This document shows positions 8,867 to 18,050 of a DNA stretch of 32,533 nucleotides, in pieces. The notes under the pieces are model-generated. The model was given only the letters and a program-made list of their open reading frames with translations, was not told the DNA's origin and searched no databases. The position numbers and the translations under genes are program-made. Source of the stretch: an uncultured Bacteroidota bacterium (GTDB lineage: Bacteria > Bacteroidota > Bacteroidia > Chitinophagales > Chitinophagaceae); the NCBI GenBank assembly GCA_903924075.1, contig CAIYAG010000188.1:1-32533 (forward strand), written 5' to 3'. The stretch's first letter is position 1. Each line of letters opens with the position of its first letter.

Positions 8867-11212
8867 ATGAAAAAAGTATTATTTGGTTTTGGTTTCTTTA
8901 TTTCTGCAGCTGTTTCAGCTCAGCAAATACTGCCATTTCCCCCAACACCATCTGCATCAAAAGCAGGCCTTACAATGGAAACATCAACTTATCAAAAAAG
9001 AGTTGATGCAAAGCATTTGCCTGAAGGGTCACCGAATATTTTGATCATCTTGATGGATGATCTTGGTCCGGGTACCCCATCAACTTATGGTGGTGAAATT
9101 CATACACCAACACTGGATCGTGTTTCTAAAATGGGAATTTCCTATAATCGTTTTCATTCAACAGCCATGTGCTCTCCAACAAGAGCATCATTACTAACTG
9201 GACGGAATCACACATTTGTTGGCAACGGACAGATCTCTGCAATTGCAAATGATTTTGATGGCTTTAGTGGCATCATTCCAAAATCATCTGCAACTATTGC
9301 AGAAGTATTGAAAGATTATGGATACAATACTGGTGCCTGGGGTAAATGGCATAACACACCAGAAGAACAGATCACAAATAAAGGTCCATTTGATTATTGG
9401 CCAACAGGATATGGATTTGAATATTTTTACGGATTTCTTGCAGGCGAAGCATCACAATATGAGCCAACCATGACGCGCAATACCACTCAAGTAACAGAAG
9501 AAAAACCAAAGGGTTATCATGTTACGGAAGACATTGCTCAAGATGCGATCAAATGGTTACGCGAACAGAAAGCATACGCACCAGATAAACCATTTTTTAT
9601 GTATTGGGCACCAGGTGCAGCACATGGTCCGCACCAGGTAATGAAAGAATGGGCAGATAAATACAAAGGAAAATTTGATGATGGTTGGGACGAATATCGT
9701 AAACGAACTTTTGCACGTGCAAAAGAAAAAGGTTGGATCCCTCAGGATGCACAACTTACGCCAAGACCTGCTTCAATGACAGCATGGGATTCAATTCCTG
9801 ATGCTGAAAAACCTTTCCAACGCAGATTGATGGAAGTGTTTGCTGGATTTGCAGAACACGCCGATTATAATGCCGGAAAAGTAATTGATGAAATTGAAAA
9901 AGAAGGAAAGTTAGACAATACACTGATATTTTATATCTGGGGTGATAACGGTTCTTCTTCAGAAGGATTGAATGGAACCATCAGTGAGCAATTAGCACAA
10001 AACGGAATCCCTACAAAAATTTCTCAACACATTGATGCATTGAAAGAATTGGGCGGATTGGATGCACTGGGTGGACCAAAGACCGACAATATGTACAATG
10101 CTGGTTGGGCTTGGGCAGGAAGTACCCCTTATCAGGGAACCAAATTGATGGGTGCTTACTTTGGTGGTATCCGTCAACCAATGGCTATCTCTTGGCCTAA
10201 AGGAATTAAAGCAGATCCAACTGCTCGGCCACAGTTTCACCACGTAATTGATATCGTTCCTACAGTATATGATCTATTAAAAATCACAGCGCCACATATC
10301 GTAAATGGGTTTGAACAAGATCCAATTGATGGAACAAGTATGGTGTATAGTTTTACTGATGCAAAAGCAAAGGGAACAAGACAAACACAGTTCTTCGATA
10401 TTATGGCAAGCCGTGGTATTTATCACGATGGTTGGTTTGCAAGTGCTCGTGGCCCGCGTGAACCATGGGTAGGTGGTATGCCAAAAGGAATCAAAGAATG
10501 GTCTCCACTTACAGACAAATGGGAACTCTACAATATTGATAAAGATTGGAGCCAGGCGAATGATTTAGCTGCTTCTGAACCTAAGAAATTAGAGGAAATG
10601 AAATCCCTCTTTATCATGGAGTCTACCAAATATAAAAATTTACCAATCGGTGGTGGTATGTGGTCTACAGCCATGTTCCATCCAGAAGATGCACCAGCTT
10701 CTTCACTTACAGAATGGACTTTCGATGCACCCATCGTTGGTATGCCAGAATCTGCTGCACCTAAACTAGGTAAGAACAGTAGTTTGGTTACAATGGAATT
10801 AGAAGTGCCTGCAAAAGCAAATGGGGTATTATATGCATTGGCAGGGTTCTCGGGTGGTGTTACTTGCTTTGTAAAAGATGGCTTCCTGAATTATGAATTC
10901 AATTTGTTTGAAGTACAAAGAACCAAAGTAAAATCTAAAACAAAACTGCCAGTTGGTAAAGCAAAAATAGAAGTTGAATCAAAATTGGTTGATCGTATTG
11001 GCGGAGCAATGGATATCACATTGCGTGTAAATGGAGAAGTAGTTGGCACTGGTAAAGTTCCTGCTGCCATGTCGCTTCACTTTACATCTAATGCAACTTT
11101 TGATATTGGTATTGATACTGATTCTCCAGTTGCACTTGATTACTATGATCAGGCACCATTTAAATTCAATGGAAAAATTGGTAAGACCACAATCGCCTAT
11201 TTAAAAAAATAA
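8867..11212 (+). CDS. Arylsulfatase (S1 family), periplasmic paralog
   Basis: A 781-residue close paralog of the sulfatase at 4987, collinear over its whole length including the C-terminal beta-sandwich. Formylglycine precursor C102 lies in CSPTR. Metal ligands are D64/D65 (ILMDDLG) and D360/N361 (WGDNG); GKWH is at 159-162 and H253 in GAAHGPH. In place of a lipobox it has an ordinary signal peptide cleaved after VSAQ, so it should be soluble in the periplasm or secreted. Some substrate-facing loops differ (GLTCFMDNG in the other, GVTCFVKDG here). It ends 3 nt before the next start codon, so translation is probably coupled to the barrel protein at 11216. Confidence 0.93.
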   Translation: MKKVLFGFGFFISAAVSAQQILPFPPTPSASKAGLTMETSTYQKRVDAKHLPEGSPNILIILMDDLGPGTPSTYGGEIHTPTLDRVSKMGISYNRFHSTAMCSPTRASLLTGRNHTFVGNGQISAIANDFDGFSGIIPKSSATIAEVLKDYGYNTGAWGKWHNTPEEQITNKGPFDYWPTGYGFEYFYGFLAGEASQYEPTMTRNTTQVTEEKPKGYHVTEDIAQDAIKWLREQKAYAPDKPFFMYWAPGAAHGPHQVMKEWADKYKGKFDDGWDEYRKRTFARAKEKGWIPQDAQLTPRPASMTAWDSIPDAEKPFQRRLMEVFAGFAEHADYNAGKVIDEIEKEGKLDNTLIFYIWGDNGSSSEGLNGTISEQLAQNGIPTKISQHIDALKELGGLDALGGPKTDNMYNAGWAWAGSTPYQGTKLMGAYFGGIRQPMAISWPKGIKADPTARPQFHHVIDIVPTVYDLLKITAPHIVNGFEQDPIDGTSMVYSFTDAKAKGTRQTQFFDIMASRGIYHDGWFASARGPREPWVGGMPKGIKEWSPLTDKWELYNIDKDWSQANDLAASEPKKLEEMKSLFIMESTKYKNLPIGGGMWSTAMFHPEDAPASSLTEWTFDAPIVGMPESAAPKLGKNSSLVTMELEVPAKANGVLYALAGFSGGVTCFVKDGFLNYEFNLFEVQRTKVKSKTKLPVGKAKIEVESKLVDRIGGAMDITLRVNGEVVGTGKVPAAMSLHFTSNATFDIGIDTDSPVALDYYDQAPFKFNGKIGKTTIAYLKK

Positions 11213-11215
11213 TTG

Positions 11216-12043
11216 ATGAATTGTTTGAGAGCAAGTTTAGTTTTGGTATTGTTAGGTTGCCTAGCCTTGCCTGCATTGGCCCAAGAAAAAGCGGCTGATG
11301 CAGGTTTGGGCGAAGCAGCATCTAATGCTACCAATCCAATGGCTTTTGTAACCAAATTACAGATCCAGCCCAACTTTGCTTGGAAAGATGCTAGTGGTAG
11401 ACAGATTAATTTAACAACAAGAATCATTCAACCTACAGCTTCGATTCTTTTACCTTTTATTAAAAGCAATGACCCTTCTAAAGTGTATACGCTATATAGA
11501 TTGGAATTGCCCTTTATTAGTCAAACATTACCAGCAACAACTGCATTAAATGCAACGGGTATGAGTGATGTAATTGTACTTGACCTTGTTGCTTTTAAAC
11601 AAAGTTGGGGATTATTAGGTGCTGGACCAGGATTGGTAATTCCCTCGGTAACTCCAGCTGCTTTAAGTGGAGGTAAATGGTGTACTGGACTAACAGCTGT
11701 AGCGCTAAATACTAAAACAAAGGGTACACAGTTTGGTGCATTAGTACAACAGTTTTATTCATTTGCAGGAAGTGATTCTCGAGCAAAAAGAAACTTCATG
11801 TTGTTTCAACCCATTTATAATAAAGTACTAGGTAATGGATATTTTATGGGAGTAAGTCCCATCATCACTTTTGATTGGGAGAATAACACTTCTACAATTC
11901 CCTTGAATGTTTCTTTTGGAAAAGCATTTGCCAAAAATTTGAGTGCATTTGTTGCCCCTCAGTATATAGTAAGTGGACCAACTAAAGGAGACTTCATTCT
12001 TCAGTTTCAAATCAATGCCATGTTTCCTACTTCAAAAAAATAA
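11216..12043 (+). CDS. Outer-membrane barrel protein, putative transporter-type
   Basis: The 275-residue protein starts at the ATG at 11216, giving a normal signal peptide ([15 protein letters not shown] to LALAQ). A TTG three bases earlier would abut the upstream stop codon directly and is less likely. The mature part resembles the barrel proteins often annotated as transporters: [15 protein letters not shown], then [16 protein letters not shown], then many aromatic-flanked strands. It follows the second sulfatase by 3 nt and precedes aqpZ, so it may form the uptake pore for sulfatase substrates or products. The specific family is uncertain. Confidence 0.7.
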   Translation: MNCLRASLVLVLLGCLALPALAQEKAADAGLGEAASNATNPMAFVTKLQIQPNFAWKDASGRQINLTTRIIQPTASILLPFIKSNDPSKVYTLYRLELPFISQTLPATTALNATGMSDVIVLDLVAFKQSWGLLGAGPGLVIPSVTPAALSGGKWCTGLTAVALNTKTKGTQFGALVQQFYSFAGSDSRAKRNFMLFQPIYNKVLGNGYFMGVSPIITFDWENNTSTIPLNVSFGKAFAKNLSAFVAPQYIVSGPTKGDFILQFQINAMFPTSKK

Positions 12044-12080
12044 TAAATCAATCTTTTACAAAAACAAAAAAATCAAAAAA

Positions 12081-12758
12081 ATGAAAAAGTATTTAGCGGA
12101 ATTAATCGGTACGTTTTGGTTAGTATTCGGTGGTTGCGGTAGCGCCTTATTAGCAGCAGCTTTTCCTAATGTGGGGATTGGTTTAGCAGGTGTATCACTT
12201 GCATTTGGTTTAACAGTGGTTACCATTGCTTATTCATTTGGACATATCTCTGGAGCGCATTTAAATCCTGCTGTAACAGTAGGGGCATGGGTTGCAGGAA
12301 GAATTCCTACTTCTGATGTTCTTCCATATATCGTTTCTCAAATTATAGGAGGTATCATTGCTGCAGGTGCATTGTATGTAATTGTAACTGGCAATGGTTC
12401 AGCAATCGGAACTTTCGCAGCTAATGGTTATGGAGAACATTCTCCAGGAAATTACAGCATGGTTGCTGCAATTGTTATTGAATTTATCATGACTTTCATG
12501 TTCCTTCTTATTATACTTGGCTCTACTGATGAAGCTGCTCCAAAAGGTTTTGCAGGTTTAGCAATTGGACTTGCACTTACCTTAATTCATTTGGTAAGTA
12601 TTCCAGTAACAAACACTTCCGTGAACCCTGCTAGAAGTATTAGTCAGGCTTTATTTGTAGGAGACTGGGCATTATCACAATTATGGTTGTTCATCCTTGT
12701 TCCAATTTCAGGTGCTGCATTGGCAGGGTTGGTTTATAAATATTTCAAAACCAAATAA
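12081..12758 (+). CDS. aqpZ: Aquaporin Z
   Basis: A 226-residue six-helix channel protein starting [18 protein letters not shown], the canonical AqpZ N-terminus. The two NPA boxes are at 62-64 and 182-184. The selectivity filter matches water-specific AqpZ: F42 (AFGLT), H170 ([15 protein letters not shown]), T179 and R185. It should therefore conduct water and exclude glycerol. An upstream in-frame start would add 36 residues unlike any aquaporin and overlap the previous gene, so the ATG at 12081, after an A-rich leader, was chosen. Its place inside a run of sulfatase and barrel genes is unusual, and only 10 bp separate it from the third sulfatase. Confidence 0.95.
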   Translation: MKKYLAELIGTFWLVFGGCGSALLAAAFPNVGIGLAGVSLAFGLTVVTIAYSFGHISGAHLNPAVTVGAWVAGRIPTSDVLPYIVSQIIGGIIAAGALYVIVTGNGSAIGTFAANGYGEHSPGNYSMVAAIVIEFIMTFMFLLIILGSTDEAAPKGFAGLAIGLALTLIHLVSIPVTNTSVNPARSISQALFVGDWALSQLWLFILVPISGAALAGLVYKYFKTK

Positions 12759-12768
12759 TTCAATTGTC

Positions 12769-14295
12769 ATGTTTAAAAGAAGCTTATTTCTTGTAATTGT
12801 ACTTTTTTCTGTCAGTTTTTCTTTTGCACAAAAAAAGCCCAATATCATTGTGATCATGGCCGATGATATTGGTATGTCAAATCTTTCTTGTTATGGAGGA
12901 GATATTATGGGTGTGCCAACTCCAAATATCGATCGACTTGCAAAAGAAGGGAAAAAAATGACTGCATTTTATGGTCAACCAAGCTGTACTGCGGGTAGAG
13001 CTGCGTTTATTACGGGGCAGTTACCAGTAAGAACAGGACTTACAACAGTTGGAATTGCAGGTACTGATGTGGGATTGCAAGCAGAAGATCCAACATTAGC
13101 AGAAGTATTAAAAACCCAAGGTTATAACACTGCTCAGTTTGGCAAAAACCATTTAGGCGATTTAGAGAAATTCATGCCTCATAGACATGGATTCGATGAA
13201 TTTTTTGGGAACTTATATCATTTAAATGCAAATGAAGATCCTGAAGATAAAGACAGACCAAACACAGCAGAATTCAAGAAAAAATTCGATCCTAGGGGAG
13301 TAGTTTCTGGTACAGCTAATGGCCCAACAGTAGATGAAGGCCCGCTTACTGTAGAAAGAATGAAAACTTTTGATGAAGAGATCTTAGCAAAAACAACCGA
13401 CTTTATTAAGAGAAAATCAAAAGAAGACAAACCGTTTTTTGTTTGGTACAATCCTTCAAGGTTGCATGTATTTCAACACTTGAAAGATAAAGACAAAGGT
13501 CAATCTCGTGCTTCACATAATGGGGAAGATGTATTTGGAGATGCTTTGGCTGTTCATGATAGAGAAGTTGGAGAATTATTGAAACTATTGGATGATTTAA
13601 AATTAACAGAAAATACGATTGTTATTTATACAACGGATAATGGCCCTTATCAATATATGTGGCCAGAAGGTGGTACCAGTCCTTTTAAAGGAGATAAAGG
13701 AACAACCTGGGAAGGTGGTGTTCGTGTACCATGTTTGGTTCGTTGGCCAGGGAAAGTTGAAGCGGGAAGCCAAAGTGCTGATATCATGTCATTAGAAGAT
13801 TGGTTTACTACACTTGCGTCTATTGCAGGTGATCCAACGATCGTAGAAAAATTAAAAAAAGGGGCTTCTTATAATGGAAAGTCGTTCAAAGTATTATTAG
13901 AAGGAATTGATCAAACTGATTTTATAACAGGTAAGAGCCCATCAAAAAGAGATTTTTATTTCTATTATGATGAAGCAAATTTGACCGCAGTTCGATACAA
14001 ACAATTCAAATTGAATTTCGCTTCTAAAAGAAATGCAAAGTGGGATGGATTTTTGCAACCTTATGGTAGACCATTACTTGTGAACTTATTATTAGATCCT
14101 TATGAAAGGCAAGTGGATAGCGATATTCCCCGTCAAATGTCAGAACATAAAGGTTGGGTTTATGCGCCAATGTTAGGGCTGTTACAAAAACACCTAGCTA
14201 GCTTTAAAGAATTCCCTCCTCGCCAAACTCCATTATCAGGTGATTTCACAAAAATGATCGAGGGGATGATGAGGCAAATGAGTGCTAAAGAATAG
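12769..14295 (+). CDS. Sulfatase (S1 family), CTAGR type
   Basis: A 508-residue sulfatase shorter than its two neighbours and lacking their C-terminal sandwich. The signal peptide ends SFAQ. D32/D33 (IMADDIG) and D290/N291 (YTTDNGP) are metal ligands. The formylglycine cysteine is C73 in CTAGR, the CxAxR variant of the motif. GKNH (125-128), H233 and K307 (FKGDKG) complete the active site. It is clearly from another S1 subfamily than the CSPTR pair, so it probably acts on a different sulfate ester or at another step. The ATG at 12769 is preferred because the longer frame would begin inside aqpZ. Confidence 0.92.
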   Translation: MFKRSLFLVIVLFSVSFSFAQKKPNIIVIMADDIGMSNLSCYGGDIMGVPTPNIDRLAKEGKKMTAFYGQPSCTAGRAAFITGQLPVRTGLTTVGIAGTDVGLQAEDPTLAEVLKTQGYNTAQFGKNHLGDLEKFMPHRHGFDEFFGNLYHLNANEDPEDKDRPNTAEFKKKFDPRGVVSGTANGPTVDEGPLTVERMKTFDEEILAKTTDFIKRKSKEDKPFFVWYNPSRLHVFQHLKDKDKGQSRASHNGEDVFGDALAVHDREVGELLKLLDDLKLTENTIVIYTTDNGPYQYMWPEGGTSPFKGDKGTTWEGGVRVPCLVRWPGKVEAGSQSADIMSLEDWFTTLASIAGDPTIVEKLKKGASYNGKSFKVLLEGIDQTDFITGKSPSKRDFYFYYDEANLTAVRYKQFKLNFASKRNAKWDGFLQPYGRPLLVNLLLDPYERQVDSDIPRQMSEHKGWVYAPMLGLLQKHLASFKEFPPRQTPLSGDFTKMIEGMMRQMSAKE

Positions 14296-14315
14296 TTTAA
14301 TTTAATATAAGTAGG

Positions 14316-15278
14316 ATGAGATATTTTAAATTTTTAATTGTATTAGTAGTTAGTTCATGTTTAACAGTTAATGTTTTTGGCCAAGGAGATGGACCAAGAA
14401 ATCTACTTTGGGGACCTACAGGAGTAACTGCTTTAATTCCTAAGTGGATGGACATGAAACAAAACATGACCCCATCAAACATATTGATTAAGGATGCAAA
14501 AATAAATATTGATGTATTTCCAATTACACTTGTGCACAATTTCAATATTGGTGGAAGGTTTGCACAAATCATGTTGAATGCAGTTCCTGGTTATTTAAAC
14601 GCAACAGTAGATGCTAATTCTACAAATATAGCTGTGCCAAAATACAATAACTCTGGTTTTGCTGATGGTTTTGTTGGCTTCAAATTTGGCCTTGTAAATG
14701 CCCCTGCATTAAATGTGTTGGAGTTTTCTAAGTATAAGCAAGGCTTTTCAATGATGTTGTATACTAGGCTCTGGTATTCTGGTACTTATAGTATCAATGA
14801 TCCCATTAATTTAGGCTCGAATAGATTTAGCTTGGATGTTGGATTCCCGATGAACATTCAATTAAGCAATAACCCTAAACGTGCAACCTGGATTGAGTCT
14901 TACCCAGCATTTCATTATTATGCTGCCAACAATAATCCAACCATCATTTCAAAAGCTAATAAGCTCAAGCAATTGCCTTTGTTTTCATTTGAAAACCACC
15001 TGACGCACAATTTTACTGATAAATTTTGGGCTGGCGCAACATTGCGTTATCAATATGGAGGAGCAGTTGCGCTAGATAATTTAATCGATGATCAGTCATA
15101 TATTAATATGGTTGGAACTGGCATTTCTGCTGGCTACCAAGTATTACCAATGCTAGCGCTACAGAGTGGGTATAGCTGGATTTTAGCTGGCAAAAACGAT
15201 ATAAATGCAAATATGTTTAGGGTTGTAGCAGTTTTATCATACGCAAATTTGAAAAAACTAAAAACACAACAAAAATAA
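14316..15278 (+). CDS. Outer-membrane barrel protein (Phenol_MetA_deg/transporter type)
   Basis: A 320-residue exported protein (signal peptide to VFGQ) whose mature start GDGPRNLLWGPTGVTALIPK and alternating strands match the PF13557-type outer-membrane proteins labelled transporter or phenol-degradation MetA. It resembles the protein at 18653 in layout, including LGSNRF against IGSNRY at the same relative position. It follows the third sulfatase by 20 bp, repeating the hydrolase-then-barrel order. Uptake of a sulfatase product is inferred only from position. Confidence 0.72.
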   Translation: MRYFKFLIVLVVSSCLTVNVFGQGDGPRNLLWGPTGVTALIPKWMDMKQNMTPSNILIKDAKINIDVFPITLVHNFNIGGRFAQIMLNAVPGYLNATVDANSTNIAVPKYNNSGFADGFVGFKFGLVNAPALNVLEFSKYKQGFSMMLYTRLWYSGTYSINDPINLGSNRFSLDVGFPMNIQLSNNPKRATWIESYPAFHYYAANNNPTIISKANKLKQLPLFSFENHLTHNFTDKFWAGATLRYQYGGAVALDNLIDDQSYINMVGTGISAGYQVLPMLALQSGYSWILAGKNDINANMFRVVAVLSYANLKKLKTQQK

Positions 15279-15325
15279 TTAGCAAAGAGTATTTAAAATA
15301 TTCAAATAATATTAAAAAATAAAAA

Positions 15326-16087
15326 ATGAAACAAACAAGTTTTGCAATAATTGTGCTTAGCGTTTTATTTGTTGCTTGTGGACCAAGTAAGAAATTACAA
15401 AATGCAAACGCACAAATCAATACACTGAATGGTCAGGTAGAATCGCTTAATAAGCAAGTTGCTACAGATCAGAAAAATATTTATCAATTAAAAAATGAAA
15501 ATATTGCGTACAGTAAAGAAGCTGAGCAATGCAGAAAGGTGAAAGAAGCGATCAATCAAAGAGTTGAAAATTTTAATAAAGCTTTAGCAGAGCACGGAAC
15601 TTCAATGGAAGAACTGAGAGCAAAAGCTGCAAAAGCCTTGCAAGATTTTAATGATGCAGGCTGCACAGTAACCTATAAATATGGGTTGATCCATGTAGTT
15701 ATGCCAGAAGCCCTTTTGTTTGAAAAAAATAGCACTAAAATTAGTGATATGGGGAAACAAGCGATTTCTGTAGTTGCTGATGTGATGATCGATTATAAAG
15801 GAATGAAAGCTGTGATCATTGGAAACTCAGATTCTACAGTGGTAACTGGTACTGGATCTAAATTCCAGGACAATTGGGCTTTGAGTACGGAAAGATCATT
15901 ATCTGTAATTCGTGTATTACGTGATAAGTTTGATATTGATCCAAAAAGATTGACTGCAGCAGGACGTAGTAAGTACGATCCTATTGCCGACAATGCAACA
16001 GAAGAAGGACGTTCAAAAAACAGACGAATTGAAGTGATATTGGATCCAGAATACAGAAGGATCTGGGAAATGTCAGAGAATAAATAG
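15326..16087 (+). CDS. OmpA-domain lipoprotein with coiled coil
   Basis: A 253-residue lipoprotein: signal sequence with lipobox LFVAC (C18), a helical coiled-coil segment (about 23-65, heptads of Asn, Leu and Gln), then an OmpA domain (about 125-240) with ALLFEKNSTKISDMG, an NSDST loop, NWALSTERSLSVIRVL and NRRIEVIL. It would bind peptidoglycan from the inner face of the outer membrane. The lack of a barrel distinguishes it from the large OmpA fusion at 2454. It may act as an envelope tether or stress-related protein within the gene run. A longer spacer of 47 bp precedes it, but no clear promoter was seen there. Confidence 0.85.
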   Translation: MKQTSFAIIVLSVLFVACGPSKKLQNANAQINTLNGQVESLNKQVATDQKNIYQLKNENIAYSKEAEQCRKVKEAINQRVENFNKALAEHGTSMEELRAKAAKALQDFNDAGCTVTYKYGLIHVVMPEALLFEKNSTKISDMGKQAISVVADVMIDYKGMKAVIIGNSDSTVVTGTGSKFQDNWALSTERSLSVIRVLRDKFDIDPKRLTAAGRSKYDPIADNATEEGRSKNRRIEVILDPEYRRIWEMSENK

Positions 16088-16126
16088 GCCAATTTTCAAC
16101 TAAGTTTTCAATTTTAAAAAATCAAT

Positions 16127-16993
16127 ATGAAAAATATATCTGTTAAATTTATAATGATCCTTTTGGGGATTGTTTTGATTTTACCAAGTCAATCTTTGCT
16201 TGCTCAACCAAAGAAAGGCAAACCTACTGCTGCAAAATCAGCACCATCAAGACCTTCACCATCTTCAGGCAATAAGGTGAGCAATTCTGGAAACAAAACC
16301 ACCAATGTGGGTTCTGGTAATAAAAATGTTGGATCGAATAATAAAGTAAGTGTTGACAATAGCAAGAAAAACGTTAATGTGAATGTAGATAATAGCAAAC
16401 ACACTAATATCAATAATTCACACAACACAAATATTCACAACAATTCTGTTAGAAGAAATTCTTATCATCCTTATACAAGGCCTCCATACCGTTATGGTGG
16501 CAGAAGCTATTATTGTCATTATGGATATCATTATCATCCGTATCATCCATTCTATTGGGGACCAATGTGGCATCCATGGGGATTCTTCATTGCCACTTTA
16601 GCAACTACCGCTATTATTATCAGTGTTGAAAATCAGCACTACCATTACGACCAAGGTGTTTATTATGCACAAAGTGGATCTGGCTATACTGTTGTTCAGG
16701 CTCCAGTTGGGGCAACAATCACTACACTTCCACCAAGTTCACAAACTGTGGTAGTTAATGAAACAACTAATAACTATTACTATGGTGGTACTTATTATGA
16801 GAAATCTGATAAAGGATATACAGTAGTTCCTCCAACAGCTGGAACAATCGTTGAAAATTTACCAGAGGGAGCTAAAGAAGAAAAAGTGGGTGACCAAACC
16901 TATATGAAATTAGGAGATGTGTATTACCAACCGATATCTAAAGATGGTAAAGACATGTATGAAGTTGCGCAGGTTGATGAAGACGATAATTAA
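16127..16993 (+). CDS. DUF6515-like exported protein with Asn-rich and His/Tyr-rich segments
   Basis: A 288-residue protein with a signal peptide (to about residue 26). An Asn/Ser/Lys-rich low-complexity stretch (48-106) and a His/Tyr/Pro-rich stretch (113-151, with CHYGYHYHPYHPF) follow, then a short hydrophobic helix (153-167). The C-terminal part has two clear repeats, VYYAQSGSGYTVVQAPVG (from 178) and TYYEKSDKGYTVVPPTAG (from 222), plus a partial third from 265. The C-terminal repeats match DUF6515. The His-rich part could bind metals. Function is unknown; it lies between the OmpA lipoprotein and a DUF2541-like protein. Confidence 0.7.
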   Translation: MKNISVKFIMILLGIVLILPSQSLLAQPKKGKPTAAKSAPSRPSPSSGNKVSNSGNKTTNVGSGNKNVGSNNKVSVDNSKKNVNVNVDNSKHTNINNSHNTNIHNNSVRRNSYHPYTRPPYRYGGRSYYCHYGYHYHPYHPFYWGPMWHPWGFFIATLATTAIIISVENQHYHYDQGVYYAQSGSGYTVVQAPVGATITTLPPSSQTVVVNETTNNYYYGGTYYEKSDKGYTVVPPTAGTIVENLPEGAKEEKVGDQTYMKLGDVYYQPISKDGKDMYEVAQVDEDDN

Positions 16994-17011
16994 TAATTTA
17001 AAAAACAATAA

Positions 17012-17440
17012 ATGAAAATCAATAATAGAATCAAACTGACATTCACTTTGGCTTTTATGTTCTTTGCATTTCTTGCATCAGCTCAAACTGTGGTTGCACC
17101 AAAAGGTGGTGGAGGTGGTTGGAGATTATTAGGATCTATAACAGCCAACCATACAGCAGACCATGATCAGATCATCGTTGTAGGGCCCCACGATTATTTC
17201 CGTCGTTTAAAATTCAAAGTGATGAACTCTCCTTTGAATTTGCAAAGAATGATTGTTCGATATGATGACGGTGGCGCACCAGAAAATATTGATGTGCGTT
17301 CAAATATTCCAAAGGGCGGAGAAAGCCGTGAAATTGATTTGAAGGGCGGGAAACGCAAATTAAAATCTGTTGATTTCTGGTATGATACCAAGGGATTCTT
17401 GAATGGTAAGGCTGATGTAACACTTTTTGGAATTAAATAA
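17012..17440 (+). CDS. DUF2541-like periplasmic protein
   Basis: A 142-residue exported protein (signal peptide to ASAQ). The mature part has a Gly-rich start (GGGGGW), then HDQIIVVGPHDYFRRLKFKV and GGESREIDLKGGKRKLKSVD, a pattern resembling E. coli YaaI and other DUF2541 beta-sandwich proteins. It ends VTLFGIK. The biochemical role of this family is unknown. It follows the DUF6515 gene by 18 bp and precedes the DUF502 gene by 25 bp, so it probably belongs to the same transcript. The assignment rests on pattern memory. Confidence 0.62.
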   Translation: MKINNRIKLTFTLAFMFFAFLASAQTVVAPKGGGGGWRLLGSITANHTADHDQIIVVGPHDYFRRLKFKVMNSPLNLQRMIVRYDDGGAPENIDVRSNIPKGGESREIDLKGGKRKLKSVDFWYDTKGFLNGKADVTLFGIK

Positions 17441-17465
17441 TACCGACTTTTTAAAAATAAAATTT

Positions 17466-18041
17466 ATGAGCAATTTTTCAATAAAAAACGTATTTGGCAA
17501 GGGTTTAGTAATTGCAATTCCACTTGGAGTTGTAGTATATATTGCCATGAAAATTTTTGAAATGTTTGCAAAAGTGGTGGAGCCAATATCAAAGCAGTTT
17601 GGTGTTGAAAGGATATTTGGCGAACTAACAATAACTATATTAGTTGTTTTTATCCTTTTGATGATTGTATTTGTTCTTGGGCTTTTAATGAGAATCAATA
17701 TCATTGCTAACATTGGCAAAAGTTTGGAAGATCTTGTATTTAAGTTTTTTCCCTCATTAAATCAATTAAAGGTCACTGCTGCAGAAAAGCTAAATCTTGA
17801 AACGAAAGCTGAAGCATGGAAACCAGTGCTAATTCTTTTTGAAAATAAATACAATGCGGCTTATGAAATTGAGCAGAATGACACTTATGTTACACTTTTT
17901 GTTATTAAGGGAATTGAAATTAGCGACGGTGAGATCTTAATTACAAAAAAAGAGGATGTACAGATTCAAAATATTACTTCAAAAGAGTTGCATCATTTTA
18001 CAAAACAATATGGAAAAGGGTTTCTTTCGTTGATCAAGTAA
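17466..18041 (+). CDS. DUF502-family membrane protein
   Basis: A 191-residue inner-membrane protein with two transmembrane helices (about 14-34 and 50-76) and a soluble C-terminal region. NVFGKGLVIAIPLGVVVYI and the helix around ILVVFILLMIVFVLGLLMR fit DUF502. The longer frame from a TTG at 17427 overlaps the previous gene and begins with polar residues, so the ATG at 17466 was chosen. Function is unknown. It is followed after 9 bp by another membrane protein, and the two may work together. Confidence 0.68.
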   Translation: MSNFSIKNVFGKGLVIAIPLGVVVYIAMKIFEMFAKVVEPISKQFGVERIFGELTITILVVFILLMIVFVLGLLMRINIIANIGKSLEDLVFKFFPSLNQLKVTAAEKLNLETKAEAWKPVLILFENKYNAAYEIEQNDTYVTLFVIKGIEISDGEILITKKEDVQIQNITSKELHHFTKQYGKGFLSLIK

Positions 18042-18050
18042 AACTAGCCA

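Noticed and set aside
11213-11215. TTG start for the barrel gene at 11216
   Set aside because: It abuts the preceding stop codon and adds only one residue; the ATG at 11216 gives a normal signal peptide.
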